DNA of 64,000 nt from Pythium myriotylum (taxonomy: Eukaryota; Oomycota; Peronosporomycetes; Pythiales; Pythiaceae): contig JALJCQ010000013.1 of NCBI GenBank assembly GCA_023091665.1, positions 3,596,001 to 3,660,000 of the forward strand. The letters run 5' to 3'. The notes beneath the pieces are model-generated. The model worked only from the letters and a program-made list of their open reading frames with translations. It ran no database searches and was not told the DNA's origin. How positions within the stretch are numbered: the stretch's first letter is position 1; each line of letters begins with the position of its first letter. This document shows positions 50,953-60,215 of the stretch, in pieces. Position numbers and translations under genes: made by a program.

Positions 50953-50962
50953 GACTGGTGAC

Positions 50963-53022
50963 CTGGGTATCTTGACGGCATTGAGGGCACTCTCCCCCAT
51001 GCATGTTGAGAGGGACTTGATTCTTTGTTATCCATTGCCGTCTGGTCGACTGTCCATCGCGAACGCCAAGGGGCATTGATCCTGTCCTGGCTTTGACGGT
51101 CTCCGCTCAACGGTCCATTTCAGGGTGGCGGCTAGGAGTCAGTCTCATCTGACTCCTTCACCTAATCTAGTTGTACACACCAACGAAAGTGAGACGCGCG
51201 AGGCGCGTGGATACTGAGAAAGCGGCATGTAAAGGCGACAAGGAGCGCCCACCTGTCTTTCAGGAGCGCGTGATGTAAAAGCCTCGTTCACGGTGCGTCA
51301 ACGCGTCGACCGCCAGCAGGATGAGGACAATATCACCATGCGATGGTCTCACATACTGTAAGTGCACTGTACGCCCTTCGACTGGATATTTGCGAATACA
51401 GCACTTCCGCTCGCCTCAAATATTTCGGGGGCTGCATGGAGGATCGGCTAGGACCTGATCCTGAGAAAGATCTCCGCGCGAGAACTCTTGAGGAGGTCAC
51501 ACGCTCGTGGAGCGACGCCAGTATTACACACATCGCAGTGAGTCAGTCAACTCGATGAGTTTCAGACTGATCACAAGTGTAATCGGATAAGTGAATCGGG
51601 GAGACTCGATAGCGTGGGCGAGAGACCATGTGGCTCCTGGCGATCTGTATGCACTAGAATTTCCCCACCTTGGAGCGAGTACAGTGCTTTTGGCGATGAT
51701 ACTAATATTGCCTGATCATGCTCGTGCGAATTTGGTTCGAGAAGACATCCACGCGCGTTCAAGAAGTGGTCTTCACCCGCAACGTGTGGCCAGAAGCGTG
51801 CCTGGTCATCTGTCTGACCCACGGTAGTTCGCGCGACTCACCCACTTGGAAAACCGTACAAAGAGCCTGTCCACTTCTAACTCAGGTCGTCGTCGCATCG
51901 ACTCGCTCTGGATGACGAAACACGGTGAATATAACACGTGAGTACCGCGACGAAACAGCTTCTCGGCTGTCGCAACGACCATGCTGGTGCTGGTGGACCG
52001 CCAGCAGGATGGCAGTACATGGCGGACAAAGAGAGCGTGTCGCACAATCAACCAGTTCCATTTGGCCCCGGAGGGAGTGCTCGTTCATGAAGGCTCTCCA
52101 AGTACGCTGTTCAGCTCACGATACTAAATCGATCAAGCAAAGGCTGTTGGTGTGATGTGCTTCTCGTGAGTTTTCTTGTTGCGTGGTCGTTCTGGTTAGC
52201 GCGCGTACACGCTCGCTGTATTCTGGTTTGATGAGAACGACTTGAAGTCATACAGTACTCGCGACCAACAAGCGTAGCTACCGTCTTCTCGACGACAGAA
52301 TTGCGGAGACTGTGGTGTTGATTATGCGGATGAAGTCGTGCGTCTCATCCGTTGCCGTGTCATCCAATGCGCAAGTCCAGAACGAACGCCAAGGGACACT
52401 GAAGGCAGTGGATGGACAAACTTGTCTTGTGAGCGGTGTCGCGTCGAGAGGATAGTTATCCGTGATCGGGGTCTCCTCCTCCAAGGAGTCAGGGAAATCA
52501 TCGTGCGGTTCGCGCTATCAGAAGGGAAAACAGCATCTCCATTCCACCGCCTACAACTGAAACGATTGTCGCAGCACGGCCCGACCTCACTTCCAGACAC
52601 CTTCGTTTTTTCTAATGCTACGAGCCTCGACACACGGCGTCATGACTGAAATCGGATGACCAGGACAACTACTAAACCGATATATGATTGACAGCGGATG
52701 TCGACCAACACAATCCACCAGCGATCATAAGCAAACCCAGCTTTCAGCTAGGCACGCAGGGTCTTGAAATACCTCGTCGGTGACTTGAACGGCGCCATGC
52801 CGAAGGAAGAGAGAGGTTCCGAAAACTCTACGAACGCGCTTGCCTTCTTGATGATCAGATTGAGGGAGTTGAACACTCGGCAATCCAGTCACGTTGTTCA
52901 TTCATCCCACAAAGAACGGACCATTGCAGGCCTCACCGCAATTTGATCTACTACCCTAGACTTACGTCCAACTTGATCCTTGATAATGGGTGCACCGAGC
53001 ATCATCGATTCAAGCTCATTGA
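50963..53022. other. 2-kb gene-poor region
   Basis: No open frame with recognisable motifs; the longest are about 100 codons. Composition is less GC-rich than the gene regions. I see no tRNA or transposon ends. Confidence 0.45.
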
Positions 53023-53067
53023 GGGGGTGGAAAGCGGTTCCATTCAATGGAATCGCTCTCCACCCCC
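53023..53067. repeat. 45-bp near-perfect palindrome
   Basis: GGGGGTGGAAAGCGGTTCCA mirrors TGGAATCGCTCTCCACCCCC around position 53045 with two mismatched pairs. Confidence 0.9.
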
Positions 53068-53539
53068 AGATGCAACGTTGGCTTTAGTTATCGCTAGGCA
53101 TGAAGGGAAAACATTGGATCTGCATACGTTCTCCAAGGTATCTAATTTAATCGTGACCTCTGCACAAATGATAAAATAATTTGAGTGGTGATTACGGCAA
53201 AACTAATTAGTCATTTCGTGAGTCAACAACTAATTAGCTTCTCCATTTCGCCCAGCCGGACCATTAACTCTCCTCCATCACACGCGACGAAGCCCGCTGT
53301 TCTCCTGTGAGCCGGCTTCCCCCCAATGCCGTTGACGACGCGAGCGCTTCTCCCTCTTTCCGAGAGCCCTGTCGGGGGAATCAAATCAATCCACGATCCA
53401 TGACGGCGGCAAATCCGATACCTTACCTGTATTATACGATTCATTACCTCTCCTACCGCATAAATCATTTTTTCCGTCGAAGAGCTCCGCTCACAAAATG
53501 ACACAGACAATTGGCACTTTCGCTTGAGCGCTCGCCGCG

Positions 53540-56065
53540 ATGCCCACGCCGACGCACGAGCCCGACGCGCTCAAGCTGCAGCGACTCACGCCGCGCGAGA
53601 TGGCGCCCGTCGCGGCCTCGCCGACCGAGCAGTCGAAAGTGGACGACAAGAAGCAAAATCTCAAGCCGCCGCCGCCGCTTGTGCTGCGCGTCGCGCTGCG
53701 TCCCGGCCGCGTGACGATCCTCACGCTCTTTTGCGTCTGCTCGATCGTCTCCGTCGTGCTCTATTTCCACGAGGGCCATGAACTCCAGCGATTTGACAAG
53801 CACAGCAAGACGACCCAGGAACAGAACCGACTGCTCGATCTGTACAATTCGTACGCTGGTAACTTCGCCACGTTGTTTAGCAAGCCGCTCGAGATGTTCG
53901 TGATGGGAGCCGTGCAGGTGCTCATGCTCAGGTTCTTGACGAGTTTCTTGCTTCGTCCTACGCCGGATTTACGCGTGAACATGGTCGCATTTGTGCTCAG
54001 TACGGGCGTCGGGTATCTGGTCGGCAATGCCTTTAACGCACTGAACGTGCAGCTTCGTGACGTGGACGTTCGGCCAGTGATCCGTTCGAATGACTTATCG
54101 GCAGATTCAGAATACGCAGCTATTGCAAATGCTGGCAAAACCTCGAACGTACTGCACTCGATCCCAGAAAATACCCCGATGAATGATGTCACCAACACGA
54201 TCCTTCGCAACCTCGTGATCCCACGAGAGGCAAAGGCCCCCACCCGTTGTGACTGGTTTCACACTCAGCGCGACTTTAGCGCATATATCCCGGATGATGT
54301 GCTAGAATTCGGCATGCCGCAAAGAGACTGGATGAAGAAGATGCTTCCTGAGGCATTGGACTCGCACAAACTCAAAGTGATCATCAATCCTACTCTCAAA
54401 GATGCGAACAAGAACGTCCGCGCCGCTGACCTCCCCATGAACGCATCAACGGCTGCCAATCTATATCTCTACACGCTCTTCCTTTCGAATCAATACATCC
54501 CTCTAGGCAAGACTCGAACTTGGTCGGAGAAGAAACTCTCCGACTTTTTCTCCCATCGAAACGTATCAACAGCTCGGCTTGCGGGGATCCTTCCGTGGGA
54601 CACGAAGGCTAATGAGGCAGCACGGAAAGAGTGGTTCCTCAAGACAAGTGGACCAGAACTAGCACGCCGCTTTGCAAATGGATCGGTGAATGCGTCCATG
54701 TCAGACATCGTGATGGAGTTTTCGCATACGCAATTGTCGCCCTCCATTAGCTTTGACGCGATGTCGCTCGAAGTTACCATGCGTCCAGAACTTTTGACGG
54801 ACTTTGTCGACGAGACCGACAAAACGCGGTATCTGGTTATACCATCCAAGAACTGTATGCCTTATCCAGCGCGATGTCAAATCAGGAAAAGGGATCAGCC
54901 GCCAATCAAGAACAGGATGTCTCTCTCACAGTACGACTCGCCCATGCTGATTCACGCGTACGCGATTGGATTAGATGAGAACGGGACTGAGGCTATTCGC
55001 TCTCTTACAGAGACGGAGTATCCTATCGCTGATTTGGGTGTGCAAGGATGGGATAGCAGATCCAACGATTCGATGCTTCTAGTCAGCGTTGCCAAGCGAC
55101 TCGAGGCCGATAGACTCATCCAGAACTCCACAGCCAACGCATCTGGGCTCTATCCTCAATCAGACTCTGTTGTGGTGACCAACGTGCGCAAAATCTACAC
55201 TTTCACGGTCGCTCGGCTTGGTTGGAAACTGCAAAACCTTTCAGCTGACTTTGGCGCGGCATGCGCCAAGAAACGAGGAAATTGTCTCGGCCTGTCGTTC
55301 CCACTCTACGGTACCAATGGTTCCATCACTCAACACCTCGTTGTCAGTGAAGCCTCTCTACCGACACGACTTTTATCATTTCCATTCATGCTTGAAGACG
55401 TGAGGCAACGATCAGTGTCGCTCGTTCAGGTGACAGAACCTCCACGAGATCCCATTGGAAGAGAGTATGACGATATCGCTGGCGATTTTTTGCTGCCTCA
55501 CAACATCAAGAAGATCAACTGGACCATTGACCGACTTCCCAGTGGTAGAGACTGCAACGCCTTTCTCGAGGACCGCCAGCAGCTTGTGCTCAATAACCAC
55601 ATCTACATGGAGACGACGCTCCAGGCGACATATACAGCCGCCATGTTTTTCCTCTTCCAGGATGGTGTTGCAAAAGACGTCGTGAAGCTACGTACTCTCA
55701 AGACGACACTCGCGTTTGAAGGGAACGTGCATGAAGTTGCTCTGTGGCTGTCGATCCCACGAGAGAACACAGTGCTGACGCTGGCCGGCTGTGCTGGACT
55801 CTTTGGTGCTCTCTTCGTGACGCTCATCTGGTCGCTTTACAACCGATTCGCCAAGGTCGACGACCCACTGGCGAGAATCACGAACCCACACGTGATCGCA
55901 CGAGCGATGCTCGATGAAAGCCAGTTTCCGTCGTTACTGTTACATCGTCGCGTCATGGATACGAGCGACGGCTTCCAGCAACGCACGGTCGCTGCCTTTG
56001 TGATCGACTCGCTCACGATCCAGCACCAGAGAGACAACGAACGCCGAGCAGCAGCCGTGGCATAA
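53540..56065 (+). CDS. large membrane protein of an oomycete paralogous family (member 1)
   Basis: 841 residues. A polar, Pro-rich N-terminus precedes a hydrophobic helix at about 58-78 (L-T-L-F-C-V-C-S-I-V-S-V-V-L-Y-F), two more at about 115-175, and a large ~550-residue, probably extracellular part with many N-x-S/T sites. A final helix near 750 (L-T-L-A-G-C-A-G-L-F-G-A-L) leads to a cytosolic tail with H-V-I-A-R-A-M-L-D-E-S-Q-F-P. I do not recognise a known domain. The ATG at 53540 matches the start of the paralogue at 38267. It is followed 488 bp downstream by a second member in the same direction. Confidence 0.78.
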   Translation: MPTPTHEPDALKLQRLTPREMAPVAASPTEQSKVDDKKQNLKPPPPLVLRVALRPGRVTILTLFCVCSIVSVVLYFHEGHELQRFDKHSKTTQEQNRLLDLYNSYAGNFATLFSKPLEMFVMGAVQVLMLRFLTSFLLRPTPDLRVNMVAFVLSTGVGYLVGNAFNALNVQLRDVDVRPVIRSNDLSADSEYAAIANAGKTSNVLHSIPENTPMNDVTNTILRNLVIPREAKAPTRCDWFHTQRDFSAYIPDDVLEFGMPQRDWMKKMLPEALDSHKLKVIINPTLKDANKNVRAADLPMNASTAANLYLYTLFLSNQYIPLGKTRTWSEKKLSDFFSHRNVSTARLAGILPWDTKANEAARKEWFLKTSGPELARRFANGSVNASMSDIVMEFSHTQLSPSISFDAMSLEVTMRPELLTDFVDETDKTRYLVIPSKNCMPYPARCQIRKRDQPPIKNRMSLSQYDSPMLIHAYAIGLDENGTEAIRSLTETEYPIADLGVQGWDSRSNDSMLLVSVAKRLEADRLIQNSTANASGLYPQSDSVVVTNVRKIYTFTVARLGWKLQNLSADFGAACAKKRGNCLGLSFPLYGTNGSITQHLVVSEASLPTRLLSFPFMLEDVRQRSVSLVQVTEPPRDPIGREYDDIAGDFLLPHNIKKINWTIDRLPSGRDCNAFLEDRQQLVLNNHIYMETTLQATYTAAMFFLFQDGVAKDVVKLRTLKTTLAFEGNVHEVALWLSIPRENTVLTLAGCAGLFGALFVTLIWSLYNRFAKVDDPLARITNPHVIARAMLDESQFPSLLLHRRVMDTSDGFQQRTVAAFVIDSLTIQHQRDNERRAAAVA

Positions 56066-56553
56066 CCAAAACCAACGGAATACTAAGTTCACATTGAATT
56101 ATACAACTAAATTTACTACATACGTAGTACGAGGCGACTTATCGTCAAACAGCAGTGCTGTCGATCCGGTCCACCCATCCTGAACCTTCATGCTTGTGGA
56201 GAAAGGAGCAACCACATGGAGAGACTGCGCGATCTTTGTTCCTCTCTGATCGCATGCAGATGAGATGGATCCCATGAAACTTCCTTCGAAAACAGATTTG
56301 TTAGATCCGCGTGTCGTTCGACGAAAAGATTTTTTGTGTGGAAAGGCATCCGCTCTGAACCCACACTGGCCTTAGGTACCTGTTATACTACATCCTCGTC
56401 CGTTGGCTTCACACGTCTTGGTAAGCTATTTCCATAGTGAAAAAACCTCTTGAAGATAATGTACCCCCGCCCAAAAGCTCCTCCAATATCTATCCTCCAT
56501 GGACTTCGGGAAAAAGCCCGACTGGCCTCCCCAGAGAGAGAATCGGCAGCAGC

Positions 56554-59115
56554 ATGGAGCGCGTGCCCCCACCGGAGACCAAGAACGAAATGCAAAGCAA
56601 ACTAGACAAGTTCGAGTCGCTCGCGATGCTGCAGCAGCCGCTCGACGCGCACAGCGACGCCGGCGGCTCGTCGGGCGTGCCCACGGACCCCAAGCCCGTG
56701 GCGCTCACGCTCGCGCTGCGTCGCGGACGCCTGATCATCGCCACCGTGTTCATGGTCGCGGCGGTCGCGGCGCTGACGATTCTCTTCTGGACGGGGCTCG
56801 AAGTCAAGCGGTTTGACAAGATCTCGATGGGCAACGATGACAAAGAAGCCATGGTGAATCGGTACAACTCGTACTCGGGCAACATCGCCACGGCGCTCAG
56901 CAAGCCCGTCGAACTCTTTGTGACCACGGCGGTGCCGGTGATCGCGCTGCGGCTCATGGCCTCGTCGATTTTGAAACCGGATCCGGACTGGACTGTCACA
57001 GCGATCACGCTAATGTTGAGCACTGGTATCGGCTACTTGATCGGGAATGGGTTCAATGCGCTGAACGTTCAAGTGCGTGACATGCAAATCCAGCCGATCA
57101 TCTCGCCGAGTGACCTCACGGCGGCCGACTTTACGAACACGACTTACCTGATGAAGACCTCCAACATGACGTATTCGGTGAGCGAAGGCACGGACCAGAA
57201 CCCGACGACTAACACGGTGCTGCGCAACTTTATGCTGCCGAGAACTTTCAAGAAGCCGCTGCAGTGTACGATCGGCACCAACGTCTCGGTCATTTTGGCG
57301 GATGACAACCTCGAGTACGGTCTTTCTCAGCGCGACTGGATGAAGACGATGCTACCGGAGGCTGTCAACACGACGACCCAGCGTGTGATCATCAACCCGA
57401 CGAACTCAAACGCCAACGCGAACGTGACAGCTGCCAACATGCCGATGAACGCGTCCACAGCAGCTTTCCTGGTACTCAACACGATGTTTCTGTCCAGCCA
57501 GTTTGTACCGTGGGGGCAGAACACGTCGTGGAACGACGACGACGACTTGCTCAAGCCCTATCAGACCGACGCCAGCAACCCGGAGCTCAATGTGTCCACT
57601 GCAGTTATTGGTGGTGTTCTCCCCCCGGACCTGTCAGCGGACGAAACGACGAAACGGACATGGTTCTTGAGCAATGCTGGCCCAGTGCTCACTGACCGTT
57701 TCCAGGAGACGACAGTCACCAAGCTCACAGACATCCCAATGGATTTGACCCACATCGATCTTGGATCAGGAATCACCTTTGATGCAATCTCATACGAGGT
57801 CGATGTAGATCCTGCACGACTGACCTCTGTGAATTCAACGGATAAGACGAAGCGATACACAAACTTGCTCGCTACACAGTGCAGCCCGTTTCCTGGTCAT
57901 TGCCTGATTGCAAAGCGAGATCAACCGCCAACGAAGCCTGTGATGCCTGCAGACTTGCTTTACGATGCGCCAGCTCAGATCCACGCGTTTGCTGTATGTT
58001 TGGACAACAATGGCACGGAGGCGTTGCAGACGACAGTGCGATACCAAGGAAGCTTCGACGATCTCAACGTCAAGTCGTGCCCGTCAACTTCGAACAATTC
58101 CATGCTGTTAGTGAGCGTTTCGAAGCGTCTTGTCGCCGACCAACTGCTTCAGAATACGAAAGCTGACGCGACTGGATTGAAGACTGATAAAACCTCCGTT
58201 GTCGCCGTCAACCTTCGAAAGATCTACACGTTTACTGTCGCACGACTGGGCTGGACGGTCATGAATCTGGCAAACGAGTTCGGCGCAATCTGTCGTGACA
58301 CAGCGAACAACTGCATGGGTCTCACCTTTTCACTTAACCCAAACTCTGCTGGCACGAACCAGAAACTCGTTATCGGTGCGGACGTGCTTCCTCCCAACCT
58401 GCTTACGGCACCTGTGTACAGCGCTTGGGCCACAGTCAAGCGCCAACGACCAGTCACGCTTGTCGTAGTCAATGAACCCCCGCGGAAACCTGGAGACACG
58501 TCGCTTGATAACGAATCTGGCGATCTACTCTTACCGCACAACATCGGAAAGCTTCAATGGGACACGACAGCGAGAGCCACTGGTGATGCCTGTAGCACGT
58601 ACGCGGAAGACCGACTACAGCTCGTTCTTGGCAACCACATGTACATGGAGCGCACTCTCCAGTCCACCTACATGTCTGGCATGTTCTTCCTATTCCAACA
58701 GGCCGTCGTGAAGGACGTGATTGGCATGACAGCGACTCAAGACTCGCTCAAGTTCGACAAAAATGTCGAGCAAACAATTGTGTGGGTGTCCGTCCCAAAA
58801 CAGAACGCAATTCTCACTCTCACTGGATGTGCACTGCTCTTGCTGGGCGTCCTCATCGTGGTCATGTGGCCAAAGTTGTCGGTGGCGAAGAAGTCTACAG
58901 ACCCACTCGCTGAGATCACGACCGCTCACGTCATTGCCCACGTGATGTTAGACGAAGCAGCATTTCCTCCACTTCTCGTGCGTCGTCGTGTCATCCAAGC
59001 CACGGGTGTCGACAACGAGCAGCGTGGGCCGGAGGAAGAAGTGGACAAATATGTGATTGGCGCAGTGTCATTGCACCCCCAAGATGAACGAGATCGCACA
59101 ACTTCACTTGCCTAA
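56554..59115 (+). CDS. large membrane protein of an oomycete paralogous family (member 2)
   Basis: 853 residues from the ATG at 56554 (MERVPPPETK); the open frame upstream has only a GTG. It has the same architecture as member 1. There is a helix near 60-80 and two near 120-180 (ending in G-I-G-Y-L-I-G-N-G-F-N-A-L-N-V-Q). A long ectodomain shares W-M-K, P-M-N-A-S-T-A-A, Q-P-P and L-R-K-I-Y-T-F-T-V-A-R-L-G-W. A final helix with L-T-L-T-G-C-A-L-L-L-L-G-V and the H-V-I-A-H-V-M-L-D-E-A-A-F-P tail follow. Identity to member 1 looks moderate, so this is an old duplicate. Function unknown. Confidence 0.78.
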   Translation: MERVPPPETKNEMQSKLDKFESLAMLQQPLDAHSDAGGSSGVPTDPKPVALTLALRRGRLIIATVFMVAAVAALTILFWTGLEVKRFDKISMGNDDKEAMVNRYNSYSGNIATALSKPVELFVTTAVPVIALRLMASSILKPDPDWTVTAITLMLSTGIGYLIGNGFNALNVQVRDMQIQPIISPSDLTAADFTNTTYLMKTSNMTYSVSEGTDQNPTTNTVLRNFMLPRTFKKPLQCTIGTNVSVILADDNLEYGLSQRDWMKTMLPEAVNTTTQRVIINPTNSNANANVTAANMPMNASTAAFLVLNTMFLSSQFVPWGQNTSWNDDDDLLKPYQTDASNPELNVSTAVIGGVLPPDLSADETTKRTWFLSNAGPVLTDRFQETTVTKLTDIPMDLTHIDLGSGITFDAISYEVDVDPARLTSVNSTDKTKRYTNLLATQCSPFPGHCLIAKRDQPPTKPVMPADLLYDAPAQIHAFAVCLDNNGTEALQTTVRYQGSFDDLNVKSCPSTSNNSMLLVSVSKRLVADQLLQNTKADATGLKTDKTSVVAVNLRKIYTFTVARLGWTVMNLANEFGAICRDTANNCMGLTFSLNPNSAGTNQKLVIGADVLPPNLLTAPVYSAWATVKRQRPVTLVVVNEPPRKPGDTSLDNESGDLLLPHNIGKLQWDTTARATGDACSTYAEDRLQLVLGNHMYMERTLQSTYMSGMFFLFQQAVVKDVIGMTATQDSLKFDKNVEQTIVWVSVPKQNAILTLTGCALLLLGVLIVVMWPKLSVAKKSTDPLAEITTAHVIAHVMLDEAAFPPLLVRRRVIQATGVDNEQRGPEEEVDKYVIGAVSLHPQDERDRTTSLA

Positions 59116-60168
59116 CGAGAAGATATATGGAAACTTGTACCAACGGCGGTGGCAGCGTGGTCGTCGGCGTCATAGAGCTGTTTCTGGGCAAACCGGGTAC
59201 GTCTTTCGTAATACTGCTATACATATGCGTGTGATAATGCATACCGCCGTGGCAACACGAGATCACAGACAGCAGTCACCAACTCAGGAACGTAACAAGC
59301 ACGATGCTATAAGGCCTTCGTAGCCAGTCGTGACAGTTAAAGATGTTTAATACTCACAACACCAAGAACCTACTTGATTATAATAGGAGAACATGTAGCA
59401 GGTTGCGGTACTTGACGTTAGTGGTTACTGCCAAGGGAAGGAAATGCAAAAAAAAAAATAGCAGTAGAGACGAGAGGATTTTGTCAAAACCTCGTCACAC
59501 ATGCTGACGTGTGGCGCAGAAGTTTTTGAAATCGCACTGAACCACAGAAACGCTATTCAGACGAATGATCGCGACTTTCGTTGGGATCTGTTGGATTTAT
59601 TCAACATGTCGGACTTGTTCAACTTGACCAGACCAGCGTGGTAGCTCAGGCATGACGGATGAGGTGAGATGTTCATCATTGTGTGGAGACCCATCTAGGT
59701 CGAGCACATCCATACGTTCATCTCAGTTTTCGTCAGAAAGGTCCATCGTGATGGCAGCCGCAAATTTCCCGCCCGCAAGCGCTGAAGGTTAGAGTGTCGT
59801 CGTCGATGGGATGAGTACGTACTATGCAATGTGATCACGCGCATGTCCCTCTCGACGGACGTCGACACCGTAGGAAACAGCCCTGTAATGAAGTACGGTA
59901 ACTTCAACAAGGATTGGTCCTGGATGACAAGAGACATGAAGACCATCCCCAGACTAACGAAGACAGAGTCACGCGACAGGTTCGGAGCAAGTATGAGTCT
60001 TCTTTCGATGACCGCAGTGGATCGAGTTAACTTAACGAGTGCTCATCAACTCCAGCACTCGTTGTACTAATCGGGCAACAATCACACGTTCGATCACTCG
60101 GTCGCCCCTGCAAGGCCCTGGCTGTTAGTGCTACGGTCATCACACTGCTCGTGGGCAAACCTTTGTCA
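59116..60168. other. intergenic, no supported gene
   Basis: About 1 kb with an A-run at about 59446-59458 and no coding motif. Confidence 0.5.
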
Positions 60169-60188
60169 CTCTCATTCGAGAATTCGGC
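60169..60188 (+). promoter_or_regulatory. oomycete core promoter (Inr-like)
   Basis: CTCATTCGAGAATTCGGC in this interval, about 28-47 bp before the PDR ATG at 60216. Confidence 0.5.
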
Positions 60189-60215
60189 AGCTCGGTTATA
60201 AAACTTCTCTGCCAG

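Larger units (their letters stand above)
49972..50962 (-). repeat. right arm of the ~1-kb inverted duplication (carries LPMO5)
   Basis: Reverse complement of 48624..49650. The outer boundary (GAGGACTGGTGAC, ending 50962) coincides with the point where LPMO3 upstream homology also stops. Confidence 0.93.
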
